From NCBI GenBank assembly GCA_019187405.1, contig JABAQZ010000010.1:1-64000 (forward strand): a stretch of 64,000 bases of DNA, in the 5' to 3' direction. A model generated the notes under the pieces. It saw only the letters and a list, made by a program, of their open reading frames with translations, did no database searches and was not told where the DNA came from. The stretch comes from Ignavibacteria bacterium. GTDB lineage: Bacteria; Bacteroidota; Ignavibacteria; Tepidaquicellales; Tepidaquicellaceae. The position numbers and the translations under genes are program-made. Positions within the stretch are counted from its first letter, which is position 1; the number at the start of each line of letters is the position of its first letter. This document shows positions 18,191 through 28,792 of this stretch, piece after piece.

Positions 18191-18592
18191 TTATTTATTT
18201 TCGATTATTCTTATTCTGTTTACTGCTCTATGCAGAGTTTCTCTTGCATCTTCGAGCTGAACATGCGTTGCTTTAGGATCTTTTAAAACTGCTTCAGCTC
18301 TTTCTTTAGATAGTTTTGCTCTTCTTAAATCAATGTCAGCTTTTGATTCTACCGATTGCGCAATAATTACTGCATCATTTTTTTTAACTTCAAAGACACC
18401 ACCTCCGGTTGAATACTCATTCAAACCAGATTCAGTTTCAATTTTAATCATACCAACCGAAAAATTTGAAATCAACGGAGCATGATTTTGCAATACTTGA
18501 AAACTGCCCTCAGTGCCAGGAATTGTAACAGATTTTACAGAACCTTTGAAAACTACTTTTAAGGGTGTAAATATTTCAAGATTAAAACTCAT
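18191..18592 (-). CDS. atpC: ATP synthase F1 epsilon subunit
   Basis: The 133-residue epsilon subunit of the F1 rotor stalk, which links gamma to the c-ring and can inhibit ATP hydrolysis. The N-terminal beta-sandwich shows the family pattern (FTPLKVVFKG, then VTIPGTEGSFQVLQNHAPLI, then GGGVFEV). The C-terminal two-helix part is Arg/Glu-rich (LRRAKLSKERAEAVL). It lies 8 bp after atpD and is cotranscribed with it. No other ATP synthase gene adjoins the pair. Confidence 0.97.
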   Translation of the reverse strand: MSFNLEIFTPLKVVFKGSVKSVTIPGTEGSFQVLQNHAPLISNFSVGMIKIETESGLNEYSTGGGVFEVKKNDAVIIAQSVESKADIDLRRAKLSKERAEAVLKDPKATHVQLEDARETLHRAVNRIRIIENK

Positions 18593-18600
18593 GGCAATTT

Positions 18601-20040
<1,440 letters not shown>

Positions 20041-20055
20041 TTATTAGATATTTTA

Positions 20056-20085
20056 CAAATATACTAATTTTGCAGGTATATTCAA
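20056..20085 (-). promoter_or_regulatory. atpD promoter, Bacteroidota type
   Basis: On the minus strand TTG (20083-20085), an exact 19-nt spacer and TATATTTG (20056-20063) fit the TTG-N19-TAnnTTTG consensus, 37 bp before the atpD start. Confidence 0.65.
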
Positions 20086-20504
20086 ATGAATATAGCTATA
20101 CCAGGTGTATCTTCTATAAAGAGGATAAAACTTTTTTATAAAATCAGACTTGAAGATTTTATTAATTATAAAAATTAAAGTTGTTGTGCGAAGGACTAAT
20201 CATTCACTAAAACGCACTTTAATCATATAACATCATTTTTTAATCTGAAATACATTGTGATTACAAACTAAGAGTTGGTTGAAAATTCCCATTAAAATAC
20301 AAATGCAAGTAGCACAAATAAATATAATATTCAGCATCTCAATTTAAGCTTTATGGTATATTTTCGAATCATTTGTTTTCATACTGTTTTAGGAATTTTC
20401 TTTCGTTTAAGTTTATAAATAATCAGAGATACCATTCGACTTGAAACAGTACACTTGCAAGATTACATCAACATTTTTTGTGTTCGCAGAGGCATGAATT
20501 AGGA
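20086..20504. other. Spacer upstream of atpD with no recognised gene
   Basis: AT-rich DNA without a sustained frame or structured element. It leads into the REPIN-like hairpins. Confidence 0.55.
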
Positions 20505-20566
20505 AACCCTGACAGCGTTTTAAGAGTCGGGAGGGAATGGGGTGAGTGTGAAACGCTGTCAGGGTT
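20505..20566. repeat. REP-like hairpin 1
   Basis: The arms AACCCTGACAGCGTTT (20505-20520) and AAACGCTGTCAGGGTT (20551-20566) are perfect 16-bp complements around a 30-nt G-rich loop. Confidence 0.85.
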
Positions 20567-20603
20567 GTAGCTTCGGCAGAAGAAATCCCAGCAAAAAGAA
20601 AGC

Positions 20604-20667
20604 AACCCTGACAGCGTTTCACGACCTTCATAATACAAAAAAAAAATCATCAAACGCTGTCAGGGTT
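20604..20667. repeat. REP-like hairpin 2
   Basis: The same 16-bp arms recur at 20604-20619 and 20652-20667 around a different 32-nt loop. With hairpin 1 this gives four copies of one arm in alternating orientation, a REPIN-like doublet. Confidence 0.85.
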
Positions 20668-20756
20668 CCCCCCTCCCCTACCTACTCCCCCTACCCAAAA
20701 TCTTTTTTTATTTTTAATTCCCTTTTAATTAAATTGTACATGAAATTCTTTTATCC

Positions 20757-21080
20757 ATGTCACAGAATAAAAAAATTAACATTTATGCGATTATTTTTAC
20801 TGGAATTTTTTTAATAGCAATTTCAGCTGCAATTTACTCACTTGCTGTTTTCTTCATGGGAATTCTCGTTTTCGGCTGTTTAAATTCTCCGCCCGATTGG
20901 ATATATCTGATTGTAATTGTCGGAATCCCGATACCTCTGCTTATTTCAGATTTGTTTTCGGTTTATCTGTTATATAAACAACAAAATTATCTTTGGATTG
21001 TATTGACGGTTGTTTCGGGAATTTTTATCAGCGCTGTTGTTTATCTTTTATGGTTTATTATTATGTCTAGATACTGCTGA
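20757..21080 (+). CDS. Small integral membrane protein, unknown
   Basis: A 107-residue protein with three clear hydrophobic segments (near residues 10-37, 47-70 and 78-103). It has a short basic N-terminus (MSQNKKINI) and a Pro-rich turn (NSPPDW) between the first two. No catalytic or binding motif is recognised. The hydrophobic pattern and use of the full frame suggest a real gene. It stands alone in the repeat-rich spacer between the REPIN-like hairpins and the 48-bp tandem repeats. No clear ribosome binding site is seen, which is common in this group. Confidence 0.7.
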   Translation: MSQNKKINIYAIIFTGIFLIAISAAIYSLAVFFMGILVFGCLNSPPDWIYLIVIVGIPIPLLISDLFSVYLLYKQQNYLWIVLTVVSGIFISAVVYLLWFIIMSRYC

Positions 21081-21177
21081 TTGAATTTATCTTTTTTATG
21101 CTAATGTCGTGTATCTTCACTTAATATATTCAATCAAATTCTTTTGTTAAAATTGTATTCTTTGAATATTTAACATT

Positions 21178-21365
21178 AACAGTTTTTTAAAAATCATATT
21201 TCAGTCATGCTGAATTTTAAACGAAAACAGTTTTTTAAAAATCATATTTCAGTCATGCTGAATTTTAGACGTAAACAGTTTTTTAAAAATCATATTTCAG
21301 TCATGCTGAATTTTAAACGTAAACAGTTTTTAAAAAACTTATTTCAGTCATGCTGAATTTTAATT
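21178..21365. repeat. 48-bp tandem repeat, about four copies
   Basis: The units start at 21178, 21226, 21274 and 21322, a constant 48-bp period. Each contains AACAGTTTTTTAAAAATCA and the short palindrome TTCAGTCATGCTGAA. Copies 1-3 differ at only one to three positions; copy 4 is slightly diverged. Confidence 0.9.
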
Positions 21366-21977
21366 AATCTCAAAATTTATTTTATTTTGTACTTATTTAT
21401 TTGTATCTCTTCCGCTTAAAACAATTTAAAAGTGTAGAATTAAGCAAAAGTTTTAGGATTATATTTTATTTGAATTTTAATGCAAGGGTGAGGTTGTTTA
21501 AAGATTAGGACGAGCTTACAAATAATCTATTCTTAAAAATAGTTTTTGTTTAATTGAAAAAATATTTTAACTTCAAATACACTAATTATTAACAATAAAA
21601 ATTTTTTCCATGACAGAGTAAAATAAACTTTAAAACCATGTTAAAATAATTACAGCAGTAACGAATTAGAAGAATAGATTTAAGTAATGTTGCCAGATTA
21701 TCTGTAAAAAAGAAAAAATGATAATTTCCTTCTCCTGAAAATCCAATACCTTATTCCCCAGTCCTAATATTTCATCCCTTGACTGGCTATTTATAATATC
21801 AATTATTTTTTTATTTTATCCTGGCTGTATATGCTCATTTTAACTTTCCAAAACCTAAAAAATTCTAAAACAAGTGAAATCGCAAAATTCCTTAATTACA
21901 ACCATTTTCATAACATTTAATACGTCTGCATCTTGAAAAGTATTAAGAAAAGATGAAACAATTAGAAAATTTTCTAA
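21366..21977. other. Spacer with no recognised gene
   Basis: About 600 bp of AT-rich DNA after the tandem repeat. No sustained coding frame was seen. The downstream end contains the promoter of the next gene. Confidence 0.55.
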
Positions 21978-22009
21978 TTGACTAAAACTAACAATCTAAA
22001 TTATGTTTG
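21978..22009 (+). promoter_or_regulatory. Bacteroidota-type promoter for the gene at 22085
   Basis: TTG (21978-21980), a 21-nt spacer and TATGTTTG (22002-22009) fit the consensus. A strong Shine-Dalgarno AGGAGGG (22072-22078) follows, 6 nt before the ATG. Confidence 0.6.
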
Positions 22010-22084
22010 TATAGAAAAAGAAAGGTTAACCTAACAAAAAAAATTAAAATATTATTTTAAAATAAATTCTTAGGAGGGAAAGAA

Positions 22085-23830
22085 ATGAGAAACAAATATT
22101 TTAATATCACATTTGTAAAAACTATTTTGATTTTATTTATGATAGTTTTTAATCTTAAAGATTCCAAAAGTCAATATCAAATTGTTGACTATGAATTAAA
22201 ATGTGTAGCGGTTACAAACGGTCTTGATTACGGAAGATCTATAATTAACAGACTGGAAAATGGATATGCTATCTCAGGATACACTTATCAAAGAACTTCC
22301 TGTATCGGAAACTGGGAATGGTTTTTGCTTAAATTAAAACCAAACGGAATGGTAGATTGTGCAAATATGGTCGGAATGCCTCGCGATGACCGGTGTTATT
22401 CTCTTGTACAATTCTATCAGGATTCTGGGTATGTACTTGCCGGATATTTTACAAACTACAATTCTCCTTACAGAAAAAGAGCTTCTTTGGTAAAGTATAA
22501 TAAGGTATGTACACCAATGGTATCGAGAGCTGTTTATGACTCTCTCAATAGTTCATATTATCAAGTTGTAATTGATCCTTCAAATACAACTGCCTATACG
22601 GGCTACATTCAGACACATATAACCGTCGGACAGAAAAGAAATAAAATATTAGCCTCACAGTATTCATTTGCAGGAGCTCCGAATTGGTTATTCAGATATA
22701 ATTCTTTTGGATTATCTACGGAAGAGGCTTTATCCATGTGCTTTCAGCCGACTGACGGGAGTTACGGTCTTGCCGCTAAAACAAATTATTTTTCCGGAAG
22801 CTCAAACGTATTTGACCTAATGATTTTAAAATTGTCTTATGCAGGTTCCATAATCTGGAAAGGAGTTTATAAAATATTGATACCGTCAAGTTATCCGAAT
22901 ACCGAACCCAGAAAAATAATTGCAATGCCTGATGGTGGATTTGTAGTCGTTGGTTTTACAAATGCATACGGAAGCACGCAAAGAGACATAGTCGTATTAA
23001 GAGTTTCAGCCTCCGGAACTATAATGTGGTACAATACTTATGGGAGCACAGGTTTATATGAGCAGGGTGAATCTATTACTCTCGACGGGGTAAATTTGGT
23101 GATTACAGGCTCAGAAAGAACCGTATCTCCCGCAGGACCATCAAATGTTTTAACAATGAAAATTCCTTCTGGTGGCGGTCCGCCTTTATGGACCAAAAGA
23201 TGGGAGTCGTCAAATCCATCAGAGGTAGGATATGACATCATTAAATCAAATATCGGAGCAACAGGCGGTGGGTATGCAGTAACGGGTTTCACTAATCGGG
23301 GTACTGATCTAAATAATGTACTTTTATACAGAGTAAATGTGGATGGTATCGTTCCCGGAGCCGTGTGCAATGATCCAATTAATACTCCCTGGAGACCAAA
23401 TTCTTTCGAGCAGGATTCGTTCCTTTTAGTAAAACAGTCTCTTAATGAGATTACTAATCCATATACTCAGGTTAATCCTATTGTTGATCCGGATACTTTG
23501 TGTATTGCTCCAGCTGATAATCCCAAAAGAGAAGATACTGAATCAGACTTATATGATAATAAACTTCCGGAAAATAAACTTAATCAAAATTCTCCAAATC
23601 CATTCAATCCAACTACGGTTATAAATTATGAATTGTCTTCTCCCGGTTTTGTAACAGTGAAAATATTTGATATTTCGGGTAAACTTGTATCGACTGTTGT
23701 AAATGATTTTAGGGAAACCGGCAGACACCAAGTAACATTTGACGGAAGCAGTTTGTCATCCGGGATTTACTACTGCAAGATTGAAACAAGAGATTTTGTG
23801 GATGTAAAGAAAATGATTTTGATAAAATGA
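22085..23830 (+). CDS. Secreted beta-propeller protein with T9SS sorting domain
   Basis: A 581-residue surface protein. Residues 1-30 are a signal peptide ending in SKSQ. Residues about 40-430 hold propeller-like repeats of the form GGFVVVGFTN-DIVVLRVSASGTIMW (SBBP-like), with several Cys in the first blade. The last roughly 85 residues are a T9SS type A sorting domain (SPNPFNPTT, FDISGKLVSTVV, SSGIYYCKIE, ending MILIK). The start is supported by an excellent ribosome binding site and an upstream promoter. The ligand is unknown. It is the first of two secreted genes in tandem, with a terminator-like hairpin between them. Confidence 0.9.
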   Translation: MRNKYFNITFVKTILILFMIVFNLKDSKSQYQIVDYELKCVAVTNGLDYGRSIINRLENGYAISGYTYQRTSCIGNWEWFLLKLKPNGMVDCANMVGMPRDDRCYSLVQFYQDSGYVLAGYFTNYNSPYRKRASLVKYNKVCTPMVSRAVYDSLNSSYYQVVIDPSNTTAYTGYIQTHITVGQKRNKILASQYSFAGAPNWLFRYNSFGLSTEEALSMCFQPTDGSYGLAAKTNYFSGSSNVFDLMILKLSYAGSIIWKGVYKILIPSSYPNTEPRKIIAMPDGGFVVVGFTNAYGSTQRDIVVLRVSASGTIMWYNTYGSTGLYEQGESITLDGVNLVITGSERTVSPAGPSNVLTMKIPSGGGPPLWTKRWESSNPSEVGYDIIKSNIGATGGGYAVTGFTNRGTDLNNVLLYRVNVDGIVPGAVCNDPINTPWRPNSFEQDSFLLVKQSLNEITNPYTQVNPIVDPDTLCIAPADNPKREDTESDLYDNKLPENKLNQNSPNPFNPTTVINYELSSPGFVTVKIFDISGKLVSTVVNDFRETGRHQVTFDGSSLSSGIYYCKIETRDFVDVKKMILIK

Positions 23831-23852
23831 TACCTACAGTTTTTTAATCAAT

Positions 23853-23887
23853 ACTCCCGGTGTTTCCGGAAAAGGAAGCCCGGGAGT
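23853..23887 (+). terminator. Terminator-like hairpin
   Basis: TACTCCCGG pairs with CCGGGAGTA, with a second inner stem (TTTCC/GGAA), about 22 bp after the stop of the preceding gene. A T-rich stretch follows a few bases later. Confidence 0.6.
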
Positions 23888-23995
23888 AAATATTTGTTTT
23901 TAAAAACTTTATTTTAATTTAATGATTACTAAAGTATTAAGATTATTTATAAAATATTTATATAAATAAAATCAATAAACTTAAAGGAGAGAGAA

Positions 23996-26770
23996 ATGAA
24001 AAAGTATATTACCAAATTGATTATCATTACTTTATTAATAATGATATACACAAAAAATTATGCCTCTGCGCAAATGTTTTGGAATAACGCATGCTCATTT
24101 GCGGGGACTCAAAGCAGTTATATCAGCCGCGGAAACTCTTCAGACCTAAATATTACAGGAAGTTTTACTCTGGAAGCATGGGTAAATCCATCTACGATTA
24201 GCGGTAATAAAATTGTTCTTCAGAAAAGAGAATCAGCTAATCCGGTCGGATATACTTTATATATTTCCAACGGTAAAGTTTGTATTAGAACTAACTCAGT
24301 AACCCGACTTGTCGGAAATACAACTCTGCCGGTAAACAACTGGTCCCACATTGCAGGAAGATACAATGCTTCCACTGAATTGTTTACCATTTTTGTAAAC
24401 GGAGTATTTGATGACACAGCAACTATTACCGGCGCTGCTCCTGCCTCAAATACCGATTCTCTTTTTATCGGAAAAGGTTTTAACGATCCTTTTGAAGGAC
24501 AAATGGATGAAATCAGAATATGGAACATAGCCCTTAGCGCAGGAGATATCTCCCAACACTGGAGGTTATCACTTGGAACAAGCAGCGGAATTTATGATAA
24601 TCTTGTTATGTCGCTGACATTTCAGGACAATGACGCCAATGGAACGGCATTTACTTTAACCGATCAAACAGGTAATGGTAACAGCGGAGTAAACCGCGGT
24701 GTAACGGCTGTTGATTTATCAAACCGACCTTACCAAACAATAAACATTAACGATTGCATTGAGTTAGACGGAAATAATGATTATCTCGCTGCTCCTGATG
24801 CAACTACCTTTTCTCCATCCGATATGCTTACACTCGAAGCATGGATTTATCCAGAATCTATTGACAAAGAAAATTTAATTATTCATAAAGGAACTGATGA
24901 CGGAAGTACAGCGGATTATGCCCTTAAGCTTTATCAAGGCCGCCTTCAAGCTATTGTGAATAATATTATTGTTCTGCAATCAGATGACGATATTCCTTTA
25001 AACAGATGGTCTCATATTGCTTTTACTTATGACGGGCCTAATGGAATTCTCACATTTTACATTAATGGAAAAACCGCCGATGCTGACATTAATGATAAAG
25101 GATTTATTGTTGACGGTACCGATTCATTGTATATCGGCGGAACACTGCTACAATCGGATTTTGATGGGTATATAGATGAAGTCAGAATTACACAACGAGT
25201 AAAATCAGTAAATGAAATTAACCAATTTTTATTTAAATCTATAGATGAATCTAATGACTTGAGTGGTACAGAAGCGGTTTATAATTTCGACGGTTATACC
25301 GTCTCTAATGTCGGGACAGCCAACAGAATGTTTTTTAGGAATAATTCAGAATTTTCAAGTTCCGGATCTTTAAACGATAAACCTGTTACTCCTCTTGACA
25401 GAGCAGATAATGATTCTTTTCATGATGGATACTATATGAAGACTTCAGACAGGAGGATTCCCGATGTAGGAACAAGCGGAATGATGTTAGACGACACCCT
25501 AAATGTATTGTTGAATGAAACCATAAATGACATAAATGTTTTTGTTGCTGTAAACCATGAATTCGAGCAACAATTGTCGATATCTTTGGTCTCTCCGGGA
25601 GGAATTACTGTATCTCTTCTCAGTTCAAATAATCTTGTTCTAAACGCCGATAATATAGTAACAATATTTGACGATAATGCCGACAGTTCAATTGTAAATG
25701 GCAGGTATGTATCATTTGCGCCGAAGATAAGACCCGTTAGTGCATTAAACGCATCATACGTCGGGAGCAACTCATTTGGAAAATGGCGGCTTGTAATAAA
25801 TGATATGGTTGCAATTGATACAGGCAGACTTTATGGCTGGGGTATTCAGTTTAATAATAGTAATTCAAAGTCCACTCTTCTAAGTTCTCGTGCTTTAATA
25901 CAAGGCTTTTATGATTCATCAACCGATCTTATGACCCGCGATACTATGAGATTTTATATGAGATATACTTATTCCCCTTATGAAATTCAGGATTCTGCAA
26001 AAGCACATTTACTTCCAAACGGATCGGCTGTACTCACATTTAACAATATTGTGAATGGTATTTTTTATTATATCCATCTTAAACATAGAAATTCTATAGA
26101 AACATGGAGCTCAACAGGAATTTCGTTCGATCCACTGACTTCGCAGGCTGTCTATGATTTTACATCTTCAATCACTCAGGCATACGGTGAAAATATGATA
26201 CTTGCAGATAATTCACCCGTTTTATATGCAATTTATGGAGGTGACGTAGATCAAAATGGAAGCGTTGAAGCTTTTGACTTAAGTTCCATTGATAACGATG
26301 CAGCAAACTTTGTCACCGGATATGTAATCAATGATGTAACGGGAGATGATATTGTTGACGCTGTCGATGCTGCACTTACCGATAACAACGCATCAAATTT
26401 TGTTTCTGCATCTCTTCCTCCTGTTCTCGATGAAAACGGAAATGTCATACCTTCAAGGAATATCTTAAATAAAAAGTCTGATAATTCTGAGAAAACTGCC
26501 TTAATAAATGAATATGCTTTGGAACATAATTTCCCTAATCCATTCAACCCGGTTACCCGCATTATCTATAAATTACCGGAAGATAATTTTGTTTCAATCA
26601 AAGTATTCGATGTTAATGGCAAGGAAGTGATGACTTTGGTAAATGAAAAACAAACTAAAGGAATACATTCTGTCAATTTTGACGGGAGTAATCTTGCATC
26701 AGGGGTTTATTATTACAAAATGACTTCCGGTAACTTTAATGATGCAAAAACAATGACTTTAATAAAATAG
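23996..26770 (+). CDS. Secreted LamG x2 / P-domain protein with both dockerin-like module and T9SS tail
   Basis: A 924-residue multidomain surface protein. The order is: signal peptide (1-26, ending SAQ); LamG/concanavalin-like domain (about 30-200, FTLEAWVNP and MDEIRIWN); a second LamG (about 255-415, LTLEAWIYP and IDEVRI); a proprotein-convertase P-domain (about 480-625, SISLVSPGG, FGKWRLVINDM, GWGIQFN); the KHRN-type module (LKHRNSIETWSSTG); a dockerin-like segment (GDVDQNGSVEAFD and DVTGDDIVDAVD); and finally a T9SS type A domain (FPNPFNPVTR, ending MTLIK). It is the only protein here with both C-terminal modules complete. AAAGGAGA precedes the ATG. LamG and P-domains suggest carbohydrate or protein binding. 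No enzyme domain is seen. Confidence 0.92.
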   Translation: MKKYITKLIIITLLIMIYTKNYASAQMFWNNACSFAGTQSSYISRGNSSDLNITGSFTLEAWVNPSTISGNKIVLQKRESANPVGYTLYISNGKVCIRTNSVTRLVGNTTLPVNNWSHIAGRYNASTELFTIFVNGVFDDTATITGAAPASNTDSLFIGKGFNDPFEGQMDEIRIWNIALSAGDISQHWRLSLGTSSGIYDNLVMSLTFQDNDANGTAFTLTDQTGNGNSGVNRGVTAVDLSNRPYQTININDCIELDGNNDYLAAPDATTFSPSDMLTLEAWIYPESIDKENLIIHKGTDDGSTADYALKLYQGRLQAIVNNIIVLQSDDDIPLNRWSHIAFTYDGPNGILTFYINGKTADADINDKGFIVDGTDSLYIGGTLLQSDFDGYIDEVRITQRVKSVNEINQFLFKSIDESNDLSGTEAVYNFDGYTVSNVGTANRMFFRNNSEFSSSGSLNDKPVTPLDRADNDSFHDGYYMKTSDRRIPDVGTSGMMLDDTLNVLLNETINDINVFVAVNHEFEQQLSISLVSPGGITVSLLSSNNLVLNADNIVTIFDDNADSSIVNGRYVSFAPKIRPVSALNASYVGSNSFGKWRLVINDMVAIDTGRLYGWGIQFNNSNSKSTLLSSRALIQGFYDSSTDLMTRDTMRFYMRYTYSPYEIQDSAKAHLLPNGSAVLTFNNIVNGIFYYIHLKHRNSIETWSSTGISFDPLTSQAVYDFTSSITQAYGENMILADNSPVLYAIYGGDVDQNGSVEAFDLSSIDNDAANFVTGYVINDVTGDDIVDAVDAALTDNNASNFVSASLPPVLDENGNVIPSRNILNKKSDNSEKTALINEYALEHNFPNPFNPVTRIIYKLPEDNFVSIKVFDVNGKEVMTLVNEKQTKGIHSVNFDGSNLASGVYYYKMTSGNFNDAKTMTLIK

Positions 26771-26872
26771 CCATTTGCTCAGTAAGATATATTTAAAGTA
26801 TAAATAGTATTTTTATCAAATCAGAAAAGTAAATTACTTAACTATAAAAAACATTCGATTAAAGATTCGTTT

Positions 26873-26920
26873 AATAGAGAGCTCGCATAAAAAAGTATCA
26901 AAAAAACCGAGCTCTCTATT
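26873..26920. terminator. Bidirectional terminator between convergent genes
   Basis: AATAGAGAGCTCG and CGAGCTCTCTATT form a perfect 13-bp stem around a 22-nt A-rich loop, between the stop at 26770 (+) and the stop at 27026 (-). Confidence 0.75.
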
Positions 26921-27025
26921 CATATTAAAAAAAATTATCTTATCGGCGAAGCAATTGTTAATTATACTTAATTAAATACTTGTAAGATAATTTTTTCACA
27001 TAATTAAATTACGGAACCGGAAATA

Positions 27026-28495
27026 TTAACATGGATTGAGTTCATTTAATTTATCAATGATCCATTTTTTTCCCGCAAACGATTTTTCACTTATAAAAAT
27101 GTTAAGCTTATCCAAATATTTCTTATCCTTTTCACATTTATACTTAACAAGCAGGTCAAGTGATTTAATAAAATTGGAAAATGCGGCTTTGTAATTTTCT
27201 GATACCATTTTATTCTTTGATAGAAAATGGGCGAATGAATCAGCGATGTAATAAAGAGTTTCGTAATCCGATAATTCAAATAAGGATTTAAGCATAATTA
27301 TCTTCAGATGATACTTAAAATTTGTAAACTCAACGTTTGTAAGACTGACATACTCCAGGGTTTTGGAGAATTGTTTCCGGTTAAAGCTTATAAGCGCTTT
27401 TGAATAATTTAATGCATCATTTTTATGAAGAGGATTCAATTTCCCGGAATACTCGAACGTAAATTTTTCAACTTCCTCATATTCTCCGGATTCTATTCCT
27501 GTTTTTACTATTGCTGTAAAAGTAGTCATTGAAAAAAATCCGGGATAACTATCGAATAATTTCTTTTCGAGAATGATTTTATATACTTTAAAACACTCCG
27601 CATGAAAATTATACCTGCCTCTGTCAATCTTTTGAATACAGCAGTTTGTCAGGCAAACATACAATCCATACTGCTCCAGCGGCGGAAAGAGAAAATCATA
27701 TTTGGTTAGATTATTTTTAAATTCAAAATAATAACTGTCATTATCCGGATTTTTTAAAGAGTAAAACATGCTGAAATAAACTGATAAAATCTGATAATCT
27801 CTTTCTGATTTCTCTTTGACTTTATTTAAAACATCATTGGCGTTTATTTCATTAATAATTATTTCTGCAATGGTAATCTCACTCTTTATATTATACTGTT
27901 TTTGAAATTCAAGAAAATTAATCATCTTGAATATTCTGATGAGGTAAAAATATGTTAGATAATCCGAAGCTTTCAATATATGATCTGATTTATAAAACTT
28001 TAGATTATCAAAAAACTGACTGCTCGAAGACTTCAATTCTTCCAATACAAACTTGTTTAAATAATCCTCTTCATCATGAAAGCTTGATTTAATATACAAA
28101 TCTTCGGCAGATTTTAAATTCTTATCAAATAAAGCAGGCAATTTTCTTTCGGCAAGCTCAACCAATAATTTTTCGGAAAATTGAAATTTACGTTTTTCAA
28201 AATTTAAGTATGCAAGAAATTTTTCAGACAATATCAGCAAATCCGAAAAAAGATTTCTTAATGATGCATCGTTATATTCAGGATTTTCTTTATTATCGGA
28301 ATAGATCAATTTAAAAATATATTCCTTGGTAAGTTTTTTACTGTTATAGTCAGGATGAAATTGAGATAAAATATTAAATAGAATGACGGCTTTTTTGTTT
28401 TTATTGTGAAAGGGAGAATTTAAAAATTCAGAGAATCTGTTTATTTCACGATAGGAAAAACTTTTCAGAATATCTATTAATTTTGATTTTAACAT
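27026..28495 (-). CDS. Unknown helical protein, member 2 of the four-gene family
   Basis: A 489-residue protein without signal peptide or transmembrane segment. The N-terminus (MLKSKLIDILKSFSYREI, then NSPFHNKNKKAVILF) aligns by eye with the proteins at 61176-62843 and 59087-60601. The next block (LILSEKFLAYLNFE) also has counterparts in the other members. The C-terminus ends in KKWIIDKLNEL, again the shared W-(I/L)-K-EL pattern. The whole protein looks like paired helices of TPR/solenoid type. It is divergent from the secreted propeller gene at 28793, about 300 bp away. Function unknown; an intracellular adaptor or regulator would be a guess. Confidence 0.85.
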   Translation of the reverse strand: MLKSKLIDILKSFSYREINRFSEFLNSPFHNKNKKAVILFNILSQFHPDYNSKKLTKEYIFKLIYSDNKENPEYNDASLRNLFSDLLILSEKFLAYLNFEKRKFQFSEKLLVELAERKLPALFDKNLKSAEDLYIKSSFHDEEDYLNKFVLEELKSSSSQFFDNLKFYKSDHILKASDYLTYFYLIRIFKMINFLEFQKQYNIKSEITIAEIIINEINANDVLNKVKEKSERDYQILSVYFSMFYSLKNPDNDSYYFEFKNNLTKYDFLFPPLEQYGLYVCLTNCCIQKIDRGRYNFHAECFKVYKIILEKKLFDSYPGFFSMTTFTAIVKTGIESGEYEEVEKFTFEYSGKLNPLHKNDALNYSKALISFNRKQFSKTLEYVSLTNVEFTNFKYHLKIIMLKSLFELSDYETLYYIADSFAHFLSKNKMVSENYKAAFSNFIKSLDLLVKYKCEKDKKYLDKLNIFISEKSFAGKKWIIDKLNELNPC

Positions 28496-28792
28496 GAAAA
28501 ATTTTCGCTTGCTTTTTCTACAATGAAAAAGATTTAGTTAAACGAAAATACCTCTTTTGTGTAATAATTGCAATTTTCTTACAAATTAATCACTGACTGT
28601 CAGGCATTTCCATTTTACAAACAAGAAATTGTTTCTTTGAAAGAAAATTTCAAACTGCTTAAGTTTGAAGCAAGTTTAATTAAAGGACAGCGTAACTCGA
28701 TGTACAGATATGGGATCCGGACCCGGTTTGAAACATTAGATATGCAGTTTGCAGCTGCAAGTTACGCGTCCAAAATTTTAAAGAAAAAAGCC

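Noticed and set aside
18089-18286. Plus-strand frame across the tRNA and atpC end
   Set aside because: It is antisense to tRNA-Lys and atpC, both certain. No independent support.
20413-20653. Minus-strand frames through the REPIN-like hairpins
   Set aside because: Their sequence is dictated by the inverted repeats and has no domain features.
21178-21365. CRISPR array
   Set aside because: The period is constant and the whole 48-bp unit is repeated, with no variable spacers and no cas genes nearby.
28568-28792. N-terminal extension of the propeller gene at 28793
   Set aside because: It lacks a signal peptide at its start, while an ideal signal peptide begins at 28793. The extension is taken as untranslated.
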